Below are positions 9,832 to 18,932 of a DNA stretch of 64,000 bases, one piece after another. How positions within the stretch are numbered: the stretch's first letter is position 1; every line of letters starts with the position of its first letter. Source of the DNA: Nocardioides halotolerans DSM 19273 (GTDB lineage: Bacteria > Actinomycetota > Actinomycetes > Propionibacteriales > Nocardioidaceae); contig NZ_AUGT01000022.1 in assembly GCF_000422805.1 (NCBI RefSeq), forward strand, positions 97,135 to 161,134, written 5' to 3'. The position numbers were made by a program, and so were the translations under genes. A model generated the notes under the pieces. That model saw only the letters and a list, made by a program, of their open reading frames with translations, was not told where the DNA came from and did no database searches.

Positions 9832-10269
9832 TCAGCGGTCCGCGTACTCGTCGGCTCCGGGGAATATCTCGGGAATTCCCCGGAACGACAGTTCGCGGGC
9901 CGCTGCGTCGTTCAGGAGCGCGATGGCCTCCAGCCGCCGCTCGCCCGCTGTGGCGCCCACGAGCGCGGCGTACGTCGACGCGCAGGCCCGCTCCAGCGCC
10001 AGCGCCGCCTGGTAGCGACCCTCGGTCGTGTCGAGGCCGGCCGGCGAGGTGTAGGCCGGCGCGGCGGGCTCCGGCACCGCCGAGAGCGCGGCGATGCGGC
10101 CGATGAGCATGTCGCGCCGTCCGCGGTGGGCCTCGTAGCCCGCCCGCAGGGCGACGTAGAGCTCGCGCTCGGCCGACTGCGAGGTGCGCGAGCCGAGCAG
10201 TCCGTAGACGTAGACCGCGGCGTGCTCGGCCGCCAGCGTCGTCTGCAGGGCCTCGAGCTCGGTCGTCAT
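9832..10269 (-). CDS. DUF4439 ferritin-like four-helix protein
   Basis: 145-aa all-helical protein with the pattern LAAEHAAVYVYG near the start, then YEAHRGRRD, LALERACASTYAAL and a late ELSFRGIPEIFPG. The Glu/His spacing fits the ferritin-like DUF4439 family of actinobacteria, whose function is unknown. The start ATG at 10269 overlaps the stop of the upstream lipoprotein gene (ATGA), so both are made from one message. The lipoprotein carries a similar helical region, suggesting they act as a pair. Confidence 0.78.
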   Translation of the reverse strand: MTTELEALQTTLAAEHAAVYVYGLLGSRTSQSAERELYVALRAGYEAHRGRRDMLIGRIAALSAVPEPAAPAYTSPAGLDTTEGRYQAALALERACASTYAALVGATAGERRLEAIALLNDAAARELSFRGIPEIFPGADEYADR

Positions 10270-10811
10270 CCGGCCTTCTGGGGCAGGACGCCGAGGTGCT
10301 GGGTGACCGACGCCGACATCGACGCGAGCAGCTTGGCCAGCGCGCCGCTCTCGGCCCGGCCTGCGGCGTCGACCAGCGCCGCCTGCAGCGTGGTCTCGCT
10401 GCGCCGCACCGACCGGAGCGAGACGTCGGGGTCGGGGGTGGGACCGGTCGCGTCCGGGACGACGGCGTCGCCCTCGAGCACCTCGACGTGCCGCCGGTGG
10501 GCGCGCAGGAGCTGGGCGACCGGGCGTCGCAGCAGGGGTGCCTTGCGGGCCTGGGCGAGCACCGCGAGCGCGCCGGTCAGCTCGGCGAGCACCTCGTCCA
10601 CGAGGGCCTGGTCGGGCGTCCGAGCCGATTCGGCCGACGCGGAGGCCGACGGCGACGGAGACGGCTCGGAGGAACGCGACGGCGAGGCGCTGCGGGAGCC
10701 CTCGCCGAGGTCGTCGCCGGTGTCGCACCCGGTGGCGAGGGCCGCCGCGGCCAGCCCGAGGATCGCCGTACGTCGACGCAGCGCCGCAGCGGCGAGGGGA
10801 CGGTCGGGCAC
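10266..10811 (-). CDS. Lipoprotein with low-complexity linker, partner of the DUF4439 protein
   Basis: 181-aa protein starting at GTG 10811. A hydrophobic segment ends in the lipobox LATGC (Cys about residue 29), predicting lipidation and outer-face anchoring. A Ser/Pro/Glu linker ([12 protein letters not shown]) leads to a helical C-terminal region with [11 protein letters not shown] and [14 protein letters not shown]. The function is unknown. TATCGT (10818-10823) 6 nt upstream of the GTG fits a leaderless promoter. It is divergent from rimP and overlaps the DUF4439 gene by 4 bp. Confidence 0.72.
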   Translation of the reverse strand: MPDRPLAAAALRRRTAILGLAAAALATGCDTGDDLGEGSRSASPSRSSEPSPSPSASASAESARTPDQALVDEVLAELTGALAVLAQARKAPLLRRPVAQLLRAHRRHVEVLEGDAVVPDATGPTPDPDVSLRSVRRSETTLQAALVDAAGRAESGALAKLLASMSASVTQHLGVLPQKAG

Positions 10812-10903
10812 GGCGCGACGATAGCCGCCGTCTCGCCCCGGGGCCGCTATGGTGGCCGGGAACGTCGGCAGCACCCACAACAGCACACAGGAGGTCGTTT
10901 TCC

Positions 10904-11383
10904 GTGGCCAGGCAGCAGGACGCCGTCCGGGAGCAGATCGAGCAGGAGATCGCGACCCCCCTGAGTGCCCTCGGGCTCGACGTCGAGGCGGTGGAGCTGA
11001 CCCCTGCGGGCAAGCGCCGGATCCTGCGGATCGCGGTCGACGGCGACGACGGGGTCACCCTCGACGCCGTCGCCGACGCCACGAAGAAGGTCTCCGAGGT
11101 GCTCGACGCCAGCGACGTGATGGGCGAGCAGCCCTACACGCTCGAGGTCACCTCGCGCGGCGTCGACCGGCCCCTGACCCTGCCCCGGCACTGGCGGCGC
11201 AACGCCGACCGGCTGGTCGCGGTCACCGACGTCCACGGTGAGTCCTTCACCGGCCGGATCATCGACTCGGGCGAGGCTTCGGCGACCCTCGACGTGGACG
11301 GCACCCGCCGCCAGGTCACGTACGCCGACGTGGCCAAGGCGCTGGTCCAGGTCGAGTTCAACCGCAAGACCGAGGAGAGCTGA
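10904..11383 (+). CDS. rimP: Ribosome maturation factor RimP
   Basis: 159-aa cytosolic factor for late maturation of the 30S subunit. The N-terminal domain shows [19 protein letters not shown] and the conserved [14 protein letters not shown], followed by an Sm-like C-terminal barrel ([17 protein letters not shown]). GTG 10904 follows AGGAGG at 10889-10894. The stop is 2 nt from the nusA ATG, so rimP and nusA are cotranscribed. Confidence 0.93.
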   Translation: MARQQDAVREQIEQEIATPLSALGLDVEAVELTPAGKRRILRIAVDGDDGVTLDAVADATKKVSEVLDASDVMGEQPYTLEVTSRGVDRPLTLPRHWRRNADRLVAVTDVHGESFTGRIIDSGEASATLDVDGTRRQVTYADVAKALVQVEFNRKTEES

Positions 11384-11385
11384 CC

Positions 11386-12375
11386 ATGGACATCGACCTG
11401 ACCATCCTGCGCAGCCTCGAGCGCGAGAAGGAGATCTCCTTCGACGTGCTCGTGGAGGCCATCGAGCAGGCGCTCCTCACGGCGTACCAGAAGACGCCGG
11501 GGGCCGCCGAGCACGCGCGCGTCGTCCTCGACCGCAAGAGCGGCCACGTCACGGTCTTCGCCGCGGAGCTCGACGACGAGGGCACCAAGATCGGGGAGTT
11601 CGACGACACCCCCGAGGGGTTCGGCCGGATCGCCGCGACGACCGCGAAGCAGATCATGCTGCAGCGGCTGCGCGAGGCGGAGGACGACATCCGCTACGGC
11701 GAGTTCTCCGGCAAGGAGGGCGACATCATCTCCGGCGTCATCCAGCAGGGCCGCAACCCCGACGACGTCTTGGTCGACCTCGGCAAGCTCGAGGCGCTGC
11801 TCCCGACCGCCGAGCGGGTGCCGGGGGAGAAGTACGAGCACGGCACCCGCATCAAGTGCCTGGTGTTCTCGGTGCGCAAGGGCATGCGCGGCCCGCAGAT
11901 CACGCTGTCGCGCTCGCACCCCAACCTGGTCAAGAAGCTGTTCGCCCTCGAGGTCCCCGAGATCGCCGACGGCACCGTCGAGATCGCGGCCATCGCCCGC
12001 GAGGCCGGCCACCGCACCAAGATCGCGGTCCGCTCGACGGTCAGCGGGGTCAACGCCAAGGGCGCCTGCATCGGCCCGATGGGCCAGCGGGTCCGGAACG
12101 TGATGTCGGAGCTGCACGGCGAGAAGATCGACATCGTCGACTGGTCCGACGACCCCGCCGAGCTCGTCGCCCACGCGCTGTCGCCGGCCCGCGTCAACTC
12201 CGTCGAGATCGTCGACCTCGACGCGCGCTCGGCGCGCGTGGTCGTGCCCGACTTCCAGCTCTCGCTGGCGATCGGCAAGGAGGGGCAGAACGCCCGCCTC
12301 GCCGCCCGCCTCACGGGCTGGCGGATCGACATCAGGTCCGACGAGGCTGCCGAGCAAGCCGACAGCGGCGCCTGA
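11386..12375 (+). CDS. nusA: Transcription termination/antitermination factor NusA
   Basis: RNA polymerase-associated factor controlling pausing, termination and antitermination. The 329-aa length matches the short actinobacterial form without C-terminal acidic repeats. An N-terminal RNAP-binding domain ([18 protein letters not shown]) is followed by an S1 domain ([19 protein letters not shown]) and two KH domains ([14 protein letters not shown] and [19 protein letters not shown]). It is normally followed directly by ylxR-infB; here those genes are 3.3 kb away. Confidence 0.95.
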   Translation: MDIDLTILRSLEREKEISFDVLVEAIEQALLTAYQKTPGAAEHARVVLDRKSGHVTVFAAELDDEGTKIGEFDDTPEGFGRIAATTAKQIMLQRLREAEDDIRYGEFSGKEGDIISGVIQQGRNPDDVLVDLGKLEALLPTAERVPGEKYEHGTRIKCLVFSVRKGMRGPQITLSRSHPNLVKKLFALEVPEIADGTVEIAAIAREAGHRTKIAVRSTVSGVNAKGACIGPMGQRVRNVMSELHGEKIDIVDWSDDPAELVAHALSPARVNSVEIVDLDARSARVVVPDFQLSLAIGKEGQNARLAARLTGWRIDIRSDEAAEQADSGA

Positions 12376-12404
12376 GGAACGAAGGCGACGCGTGGGTCGG
12401 CGCA

Positions 12405-12474
12405 GGTTGAGCAAGCGACGCGACTGAGGGACGAAGTCGCGTCGGCGCGTCGAAACCACGCAAGCCGAGGCTGG
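12405..12474. repeat. Dispersed intergenic repeat, copy 1 (after nusA)
   Basis: The gap after nusA holds GGTTGAG (12405), a variable GC-rich middle, then CGAAACCACGCAAGCCGAGG (12451-12470) and CTGG. The tail matches the two copies upstream of dapB with one mismatch (GAGGCTGG instead of GATGCTGG). The end of the repeat appears to supply GGAAGG as the Shine-Dalgarno of the next gene. Confidence 0.7.
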
Positions 12475-12486
12475 AAGGTGACTGCG

Positions 12487-13254
12487 ATGCCCGACCCGTA
12501 CGTCGTCGGCGACGGTCCCACTGGCGTCCTCGTCCTGTCCGGCTCCAGCGGCCGCGTCGAGGAGCAGCGGTGCCGGGTGCTCGCCGAGGCGGGTGCCACC
12601 GCGGCGTCGTACCGCTGGTTCGGCGAGACCGTCGACCGCGTGCCGCTGGAGTCGTTCGACGAGCCGCTGTCGACCCTGCACGAGCGCTGCGACCGATTGG
12701 TCGTGCTCGGCACCTCGCGCGGTGCGGAGGCCGCCCTCCTGCTGGGCGCGCGCCACGTGGAGGTCGACGCGGTGGTCGCAGTCTCGCCCAGCGACGTCGC
12801 GTGGGCCGCGCTGAGCCAGGAGCGGCCGCAGCGGTCGTCGTGGACCAGCGCCGGCGAGCCGCTGCCGTTCGTGCCCTACGACGACGGCTGGGAGCCCGAC
12901 ACGGACCCTCCGGAGTACGTCGGCATGTACGAGCAGAGCCTGGAGACCTACGCCGACCGGGTGCCGGCCGCCCGCATCCCCGTGGAGCGGATCGCGGGGG
13001 AGGTGCTGCTCGTCGCGGGCGGAGACGACCGGCTCTGGCCCTCGTGCGACTTCGCCGAGCGGATCGCCGAGCGGCGCAGCGCCTCGGGGCTGCGCACCGA
13101 GCTGCTCACCCACCCGCGGGCCGGCCACCGGGTGCTGCTGCCCGGCGAGGCGCCGCACCCGCCGTCCCATCTCGTCCACGGCGGCTCTCCCGAGGCCGAC
13201 GCAGCCCTGGGCGCCCTGGTCTGGCCCCACCTCGAGGCGCTGCTCGCGGGCTGA
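12487..13254 (+). CDS. Alpha/beta hydrolase, BAAT C-terminal-like
   Basis: 255-aa alpha/beta hydrolase with nucleophile elbow GTSRGAE near residue 78, a later acid candidate in GGDDRLWPS and a histidine in PRAGHRVLLPG. GxSxGxE and the C-terminal pattern resemble the acyl-CoA thioester hydrolase/BAAT C-terminal family, so an acyl-transfer or thioesterase activity is plausible. ATG 12487 is preferred over GTG 12478 because GGAAGG lies 8 nt upstream. It is the first of three genes that separate nusA from ylxR. Confidence 0.7.
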   Translation: MPDPYVVGDGPTGVLVLSGSSGRVEEQRCRVLAEAGATAASYRWFGETVDRVPLESFDEPLSTLHERCDRLVVLGTSRGAEAALLLGARHVEVDAVVAVSPSDVAWAALSQERPQRSSWTSAGEPLPFVPYDDGWEPDTDPPEYVGMYEQSLETYADRVPAARIPVERIAGEVLLVAGGDDRLWPSCDFAERIAERRSASGLRTELLTHPRAGHRVLLPGEAPHPPSHLVHGGSPEADAALGALVWPHLEALLAG

Positions 13255-13285
13255 CCGTCCCGGCCAGCTCGCCGATCCCCACAGG

Positions 13286-15043
13286 TCAGCCGTCGAGGCA
13301 CTCCGCCGGGAGGTCGAACCACCGCAGGTGCTCGAAGTCGGCACTCACGCGGTCGCCGACGCCGTCCTCGCAGGTCACCTCGGGGAGCGAGTCGAAGAGC
13401 GCGACGGCCTCGGCCAGGTAGCCCGCCAGCGCCGACTCCGGCGCGCTGTCGTGCTCGCGCGGGTAGGTGAGCGCGCCGTCGGCGTCGTAGGCCAGGTGGG
13501 TCAGCCGCAGCGGCGGCTCGACGGGCCCGGCGCGGTGCTGCCACAGGCCGGTCATCGGGTCGAATCGGTACGCCGGCGCGAGCTTGTGGCCGTGGTCGGC
13601 GACCAGCGCGACCGCCCGGACGACGTACTCGAAGACCGGCTCGCTCAGGAAGTAGTTGAAGTTGATCCGCACCCAGCCGGGCTTGATGCCCTCGCAGCCA
13701 CCGGTGATCTCGCGCTCGAACTCGTGCGAGCGCTCCAGGTCGATGCCGAGCAGCCGGTGGCCGTAGGGACCGGCGCACGAGCAGCCGCCGCGGCTCTGGA
13801 CGCCGAAGAGGTCGTTGAGGACCGAGACGACGAGGTTGTGGTGCAGGTAGCGGCCGCCGGGCCGCCGGATCACGAATGACACGATCGAGAGCCGCTCCGC
13901 CTCGGGGTTGCCGAGCACCTCGATCGCGGGGTGGTCGCGCCAGGCGGTGACCGCGCGCCGCAGGAAGTCCTCCTCGTGCGCCCGGATCGTGGCCACGCCG
14001 ACGGCCTCCTTGAGCCCGAAGACGAGACCCGCGCGGATCGACTCCACGATCGCGGGCGTGCCGCCCTCCTCGCGGTGAGCGGGGTCGAGGACGTAGCGGT
14101 GCTCCTGCGGGTTGACGTAGGAGACCGTGCCGCCGCCGACCACGTCGGGCACCGAGTTGGTGAGCAGCCGGCGGCTCACGACGAGCACCCCCGGGGTGCC
14201 GGGGCCGCCGATGAACTTGTGCGGCGAGAGGAGGATCGCGTCCTTGCGGGCCGCCGTGTCAGCGGGGTCGTGCGGGTTCATCTCGATCTCGACGTACGGC
14301 GCGCACGCGGCGAAGTCCCACAGGGCCAGCGCGCCGTGCTCGTGCAGGAGCCGGGTGATCCGGTGCGTGTCCGTCACGATCCCGGTGACGTTGCTGGCCG
14401 CGCTGAAGGAGCCGATGAGCAGCGCGCGGTCGGCGTGGTGCTCGAGCTCGGTGCGGAGCTGGTCGACGTCGATGTGGCCGTCGGCGTCCTCGTGGATGGT
14501 CACGACGTCGGCGATCGACTCGCGCCACGGCAGCTCGTTGCTGTGGTGCTCGTAGGGACCGATGAAGACCACCGGCCGCTGCTCGCGCGGGATCTGCGCC
14601 GACAGCTGGTGCCGGTGGTCGAGGTCGGCGGGCAGCCGGATGCCGAGGATGCCGACGAGCTTGTCCAGCGCGCCGGTCATGCCGCTCCCGGCGAAGATCA
14701 CCACGGTGTCGTCGTCGCCGTTGACCGAGCGGTGGATCTGGGCGCGGGCGTCCTCGCGCAGGCGGGTCGTCTGCAGGCCGGTGCCGCTGCTCTCGGTGTG
14801 GGTGTTGGCGTAGCGGGGGAGCACCTCGCCGCGGATGAAGTCCTCGATGAAGCCCAGCGCCCGGCCGCTGGCGGTGTAGTCGGCGTAGGTGACCCGGCGC
14901 GGCCCGAACGGACCGTGCATCAGCTGGTCGTCGCCGATCACCGACTCGCGGATCCGCCGCAGGATCGGCGGGTCCTGGAGGGCGGGGTCGCGCGGCGGGA
15001 TGGCGCACCAGTCGGACGACCCTCCCGGCTCCGGGGCACCCAT
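13286..15043 (-). CDS. Class V PLP-dependent aminotransferase/cysteine desulfurase-like protein, long form
   Basis: 585-aa fold-type I PLP enzyme. Family features are YANTHTESSGTG, FAGSGMTGALDKL, EHHSNELPWRES, an aspartate in LWDFAACAPYVEI and the PLP lysine in LSPHKFIGGPGTPG. A cysteine-rich loop (SRGGCSCAGPYGH) sits where desulfurases keep the catalytic Cys. It is about 170 residues longer than SufS, with an extra C-terminal region from about residue 480. No SUF genes are nearby, so the substrate is open. TAGGGT (15050-15055) 6 nt before ATG 15043 indicates a leaderless promoter. Confidence 0.75.
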   Translation of the reverse strand: MGAPEPGGSSDWCAIPPRDPALQDPPILRRIRESVIGDDQLMHGPFGPRRVTYADYTASGRALGFIEDFIRGEVLPRYANTHTESSGTGLQTTRLREDARAQIHRSVNGDDDTVVIFAGSGMTGALDKLVGILGIRLPADLDHRHQLSAQIPREQRPVVFIGPYEHHSNELPWRESIADVVTIHEDADGHIDVDQLRTELEHHADRALLIGSFSAASNVTGIVTDTHRITRLLHEHGALALWDFAACAPYVEIEMNPHDPADTAARKDAILLSPHKFIGGPGTPGVLVVSRRLLTNSVPDVVGGGTVSYVNPQEHRYVLDPAHREEGGTPAIVESIRAGLVFGLKEAVGVATIRAHEEDFLRRAVTAWRDHPAIEVLGNPEAERLSIVSFVIRRPGGRYLHHNLVVSVLNDLFGVQSRGGCSCAGPYGHRLLGIDLERSHEFEREITGGCEGIKPGWVRINFNYFLSEPVFEYVVRAVALVADHGHKLAPAYRFDPMTGLWQHRAGPVEPPLRLTHLAYDADGALTYPREHDSAPESALAGYLAEAVALFDSLPEVTCEDGVGDRVSADFEHLRWFDLPAECLDG

Positions 15044-15052
15044 GGGTCGACC

Positions 15053-15658
15053 CTACGACGGTTCGGAGGCCGCTGCGCCGTACCGCGTGCAGACCCAGGC
15101 GTCGGCGTCGGCCAGCACCTCGACGGTGTCGCAGTTGCCGAGCCGCTGCAGCGGCACGTCCATCCGGGCGGCGTACGGCACGCCGAGGCCGATCGCGCCG
15201 CCGTGCGAGACCACGAGCACCGTCTCGCCGGGGTGCGCGTCGGCCACCTCGCGGAGCACCTCGCCCACCCGCTCGGCGATCTCGCGCCCGGTCTCGCCGC
15301 CGGGCACCCGCTCGTCGAGGTGACCCTCCATCCAGCGGGTGTACGTCGCGGCGAACGGGTCCTCCTCGAGCGGCACGCCGCGGTGGTCGCCGACGTGGAA
15401 CTCGCTGAGGGCCTGGCGGGTGGTGACGCCCACCCCCAGCCGGGCGGCGACGATCTCGCCGGTCTGCACCGCACGCGCGAGCGTGCTGGTCCACACGTGG
15501 GCCACCCGGCGGTCCGCGAGCGAATCCGCGAGCTGCGCCGACTGCTGCCGCCCGCGCAGGGTGAGGGAGCCGCCCTCCTCCTGCCACGTCGGCGCTTCGT
15601 ACTCCGCCTCGCCGTGGCGGGCGATGACGAGCGTCGAGGCGCACTGCAGCGCGGTCAT
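15053..15658 (-). CDS. Histidine phosphatase (phosphoglycerate mutase-like) family protein
   Basis: 201-aa branch-1 histidine phosphatase. The phospho-acceptor histidine is in VIARHGEAEY (about residue 14), with TSTLARAVQTGEI, EFHVGDHRG and the second catalytic histidine in VVSHGGAIG. Members act on sugar phosphates, alpha-ribazole phosphate or unknown esters; the substrate is not readable. TAGCGT (15666-15671) lies 7 nt before ATG 15658. It runs opposite to the flanking nusA and ylxR. Confidence 0.85.
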   Translation of the reverse strand: MTALQCASTLVIARHGEAEYEAPTWQEEGGSLTLRGRQQSAQLADSLADRRVAHVWTSTLARAVQTGEIVAARLGVGVTTRQALSEFHVGDHRGVPLEEDPFAATYTRWMEGHLDERVPGGETGREIAERVGEVLREVADAHPGETVLVVSHGGAIGLGVPYAARMDVPLQRLGNCDTVEVLADADAWVCTRYGAAASEPS

Positions 15659-15733
15659 GCCCAGCACGCTACCCACCGCCCGGACGCGCCCGGGTTCGGG
15701 AACAGGGCCCCGGAGCGGTAGTGTTGACCCTTG

Positions 15734-16060
15734 GTGGCGAGCGAACCGGTCCGGATGTGCGTCGGATGTCGGGCGCGAGCCGCCAAGCGTGAGCTGGTGC
15801 GGGTGACCGTCGGCTCGGATGCGCACGGCCGACCGGTCGTCGTTCCCGATCCGCAGGGCACCGCACCCGGCCGCGGGGCGCACCTGCACCCCACGACCGC
15901 GTGCTACGAGCTCGCCGTGCGCAAGAAGGCCTTCGGCCGGGCGCTCCGCATCACCGGGAGAGCCGCGGACAAGCTGGACAGCGCAGCGGTGGAGCACCAC
16001 GTCGCCCGACTCGCGCCCGACACCGATGACCGACCAGAAGGCTGGAGCAGCAGCTCATGA
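15734..16060 (+). CDS. ylxR: YlxR (DUF448) RNA-binding protein
   Basis: 108-aa small basic protein with the YlxR signature RMCVGCRARAAKREL at the N-terminus and GRGAHLHPTTACYELAVRKKAFGRAL, the GRGA(H/Y) motif of the family. YlxR homologues bind nucleic acid or act in RNase P and ribosome-related regulation. GTG 15734 and TTG 15731 are both possible starts. The stop overlaps the first of three ATGA-linked micro-ORFs leading toward infB. Confidence 0.88.
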   Translation: MASEPVRMCVGCRARAAKRELVRVTVGSDAHGRPVVVPDPQGTAPGRGAHLHPTTACYELAVRKKAFGRALRITGRAADKLDSAAVEHHVARLAPDTDDRPEGWSSSS

Positions 16061-16102
16061 GCACTCGATGAGTACTTCCCGATGAGTTTGCAACACCACT
16101 AA
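16057..16102 (+). other. Chain of three ATGA-coupled micro-ORFs between ylxR and infB
   Basis: The ylxR stop is part of ATGA (16057-16060), opening a 4-codon ORF (MSTR). Its stop is part of a second ATGA (16068-16071), opening a 5-codon ORF (MSTSR). That ends in a third ATGA (16082-16085), opening a 6-codon ORF (MSLQHH) that stops with TAA at 16100-16102. If ribosomes re-initiate at these junctions they would be carried 42 nt toward infB. Function is inference only. Confidence 0.45.
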
Positions 16103-16106
16103 CGGT

Positions 16107-16137
16107 CTCGAGCACGATCCGGACTCCGGGTCTCGAG
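16107..16137 (+). promoter_or_regulatory. Imperfect hairpin in the infB leader
   Basis: CTCGAG (16107-16112) pairs with CTCGAG (16132-16137), and an inner CCGG (16119-16122) can pair with CCGG (16126-16129). The structure ends 15 nt before the infB GTG, just upstream of the AGAAGGAG Shine-Dalgarno, where it could affect translation or RNA processing. GGTCTCGAG also occurs as a direct repeat in the same stretch. Confidence 0.3.
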
Positions 16138-16152
16138 GCCAGAAGGAGAAAC

Positions 16153-18921
16153 GTGGCCAAGACCCGAGTTCATGAGCTCGCCAAGCTCTACAACGTCGAG
16201 AGCAAGTTCGTTCTCGAGAAGTTGAAGGAGATGGGCGAGTTCGTCAAGTCGCCCTCCTCGACGATCGAGCTTCCCGTCGAGATGAAGTTCAAGAAGGAGT
16301 ACGGCGACCAGCTGAAGGCTGCCGCCGACGCCGCTGCGCCCGCGGCTCCCGCCGAGGAGAAGCCGGCCGCGAAGAAGGCTCCTGCCAAGAAGGCCGCCGC
16401 GAAGAAGGTCGCCGACGCAGAGCCCGAGGCCGCCGAGGCCCCGGCCGAGCCGGCTCCCGAGGTCGAGGCGCCGGCCGCGGCCGAGGTCGCGCAGGCCGAG
16501 CGACCCGAGCCGCCGGCCGAGCCCCAGACCGACACGCCTCCCGCGGGCGAGTCCGGCACCGAGCCCAAGGCCCCGGCCCCGCGTCCAGTCGGCCGCCCCG
16601 GCGCCCCGCGCCCGGGCAACAACCCGTTCGCGTCGAGCCAGGGCATGGGCCGTCGTCCGGCCCCGCGCCCCGGCACCGAGGCCGCCGGCACCGACGCCGT
16701 CCCCGACGCACAGCGTCCGCCACGCCCGCCGGCCGGCCCGGGCCGTCCCGGCATGCCGCGCCCCAACCCGGCGATGATGCCCAAGTCTCCCGCCGCCTTC
16801 GGCGCCGGCCCCGGCGGCCGCGGCCCTGGCGGACCCGGTCGTGGTGGCCCCGGCGGCCCCGGTCGTCCCGGCGCGCCCGGTCGCGGTGCGCCCGGTCGTC
16901 CCGGTGCGGGCGCCGGTGCTCCCGGCCGTCCCGGCGGCTTCGCCGGTGGCGGTCGCCCCGGTGGCGGTGGCCGTCCCGGCCAGCGCGGCCAGACCCAGGG
17001 TGCGTTCGGCCGTCCCGGCGGCCCCTCGCGCCGCGGCCGCAAGTCGAAGCGCGCTCGTCGTCAAGAGTTCGAGGCCATGGAGGCCCCGACGATCGGCGGC
17101 GTGCGCGTCCGCAAGGGCAACGGCGAGACCGTCCGCCTGCCGCGGGGCGCCTCGCTGACCGACTTCGCCGAGCGCATCGGCGTCGACGCGGCCCAGCTCG
17201 TGCAGATGCTGTTCAGCCTCGGCGAGATGGTCACCGCGACCGAGTCGGTCAACGACGCGACGCTCGAGCTGCTCGGTGAGGAGCTCAACTACGTCGTGGA
17301 GGTCGTCTCCCCGGAGGACGAGGACCGCGAGCTGCTCGAGTCGTTCGACCTCGAGTTCGGCGAGGACGAGGGCGACGAGTCCGACCTCGCCTTCCGCCCG
17401 CCGGTCGTCACCGTCATGGGTCACGTCGACCACGGAAAGACCAAGCTCCTCGACGCGATCCGCGATGCCAACGTGGTCGACAAGGAGGCCGGTGGCATCA
17501 CCCAGCACATCGGCGCCTACCAGGTAACCGCCGAGGTCGACGACAACGAGCGGCGCATCACCTTCATCGACACCCCGGGTCACGAGGCGTTCACCGCCAT
17601 GCGTGCCCGCGGCTCGCAGTCGTCCGACATCGCGGTCCTTGTGGTCGCGGCCGACGACGGCGTGATGCCGCAGACGGTCGAGGCGCTCAACCACGCCAAG
17701 GCCGCCGGTGTGCCGATCGTGGTGGCGGTCAACAAGATCGACAAGCCCGACGCCGACGCGACCAAGGTGCGGGGCCAGCTCACCGAGTACGGCCTCGTCC
17801 CCGAGGAGTACGGCGGCGACGCGATGTTCGTCGACGTCTCGGCCAAGGCCGGGCTCAACATCGACAAGCTGCTCGAGGCGATCGTGCTGACGGCGGACGC
17901 GTCGCTCGACCTCCGGGCGAACCCCCACCAGGACGCCCAGGGCATCGTGATCGAGGCCCACCTCGACCGCGGTCGTGGCCCGGTCGCCACGGTGCTGGTC
18001 CAGCGCGGCACGCTGCGCGTCGGCGACTCCATCGTCGCGGGCGCCGGTCACGGCCGCGTGCGGGCGATGCTCGACGAGCACGGCGAGAACATCGAGGAAG
18101 CCGACCCGGGTCGTCCGGCGATGGTCCTCGGTCTCACCGCCGTGCCGGGCGCGGGTCAGACGTTCATCGTCGTCGAGGACGACCGGATGGCCCGTCAGAT
18201 CGCCGAGCGGCGCGAGTCGCGCGAGCGGGCGGCCATGCAGGCCAAGCGCCGCGTGCGTCGTACGCTCGAGGACTTCATGGCCTCCATGGAGAAGGGCGCC
18301 GAGAGCCAGGAGCTGAACCTCATCCTCAAGGGGGACGTGTCCGGCTCGGTCGAGGCCCTCGAGGACGCGCTGGCGCAGATCAGCGTGGGCGACGACGTGA
18401 GCATCCGCATCATCGACCGCGGTGTCGGTGCGATCACCGAGACCAACGTCGACCTGGCCGCTGCGTCCGACGCGATCATCATCGGCTTCAACGTCCGCCC
18501 GCAGGGCAAGGCGACGGAGCTGGCGGACCGCGAGGGTGTCGAGATCCGCTACTACTCGGTCATCTACCAGGCGATCGAGGAGATCGAGGCGGCCCTCAAG
18601 GGCATGCTCAAGCCCGAGTTCGAGGAGTCGAGCCTGGGTCAGGCGGAGATCCGCGCGATCTTCCGCTCGTCCCGCATCGGCAACATCGCGGGCTGCATGG
18701 TCACCAGCGGCGTGATCCGCCGCAACGCGAAGGTGCGCGTCATCCGCGACGGCTCCGTCGTGGCCGACAACCTCGACCTCGCCTCGCTCAAGCGGGAGAA
18801 GGACGACGTCACCGAGGTCCGCGAGGGCTTCGAGTGCGGTCTGGTGCTGCGCAACTTCCAGGACATCAAGGAAGGCGATGTCGTGGAGGCCTTCGAGATG
18901 CGCGAGATCCCGCGCGCCTGA
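16153..18921 (+). CDS. infB: Translation initiation factor IF-2
   Basis: GTPase that places fMet-tRNA on the 30S subunit and drives 70S joining. The 922-aa protein has an N-terminal IF2_N module ([19 protein letters not shown]), an Ala/Glu/Pro then Gly/Arg/Pro-rich low-complexity region (about residues 60-300) typical of actinobacteria, and a second IF2_N. The G domain follows with GHVDHGKT (about 423), DTPGHEAF (about 474) and NKID (about 526), then domains II-IV. GTG 16153 is preceded by AGAAGGAG. The gene ends 11 nt before a large palindromic repeat. Confidence 0.97.
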   Translation: MAKTRVHELAKLYNVESKFVLEKLKEMGEFVKSPSSTIELPVEMKFKKEYGDQLKAAADAAAPAAPAEEKPAAKKAPAKKAAAKKVADAEPEAAEAPAEPAPEVEAPAAAEVAQAERPEPPAEPQTDTPPAGESGTEPKAPAPRPVGRPGAPRPGNNPFASSQGMGRRPAPRPGTEAAGTDAVPDAQRPPRPPAGPGRPGMPRPNPAMMPKSPAAFGAGPGGRGPGGPGRGGPGGPGRPGAPGRGAPGRPGAGAGAPGRPGGFAGGGRPGGGGRPGQRGQTQGAFGRPGGPSRRGRKSKRARRQEFEAMEAPTIGGVRVRKGNGETVRLPRGASLTDFAERIGVDAAQLVQMLFSLGEMVTATESVNDATLELLGEELNYVVEVVSPEDEDRELLESFDLEFGEDEGDESDLAFRPPVVTVMGHVDHGKTKLLDAIRDANVVDKEAGGITQHIGAYQVTAEVDDNERRITFIDTPGHEAFTAMRARGSQSSDIAVLVVAADDGVMPQTVEALNHAKAAGVPIVVAVNKIDKPDADATKVRGQLTEYGLVPEEYGGDAMFVDVSAKAGLNIDKLLEAIVLTADASLDLRANPHQDAQGIVIEAHLDRGRGPVATVLVQRGTLRVGDSIVAGAGHGRVRAMLDEHGENIEEADPGRPAMVLGLTAVPGAGQTFIVVEDDRMARQIAERRESRERAAMQAKRRVRRTLEDFMASMEKGAESQELNLILKGDVSGSVEALEDALAQISVGDDVSIRIIDRGVGAITETNVDLAAASDAIIIGFNVRPQGKATELADREGVEIRYYSVIYQAIEEIEAALKGMLKPEFEESSLGQAEIRAIFRSSRIGNIAGCMVTSGVIRRNAKVRVIRDGSVVADNLDLASLKREKDDVTEVREGFECGLVLRNFQDIKEGDVVEAFEMREIPRA

Positions 18922-18932
18922 TCGGGTATCGG

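Noticed and set aside
9702..10106. Small plus-strand ORF starting in the operator-like region
   Set aside because: Arg/Pro-rich translation running antisense through the DUF4439 gene; no homology signal or Shine-Dalgarno.
16800..17040. Short repeats of the type CCCGGTCGTCCCGG read as a tandem DNA repeat
   Set aside because: They encode the Gly/Arg/Pro-rich linker of IF-2, normal for actinobacterial infB, and are not an independent repeat array.
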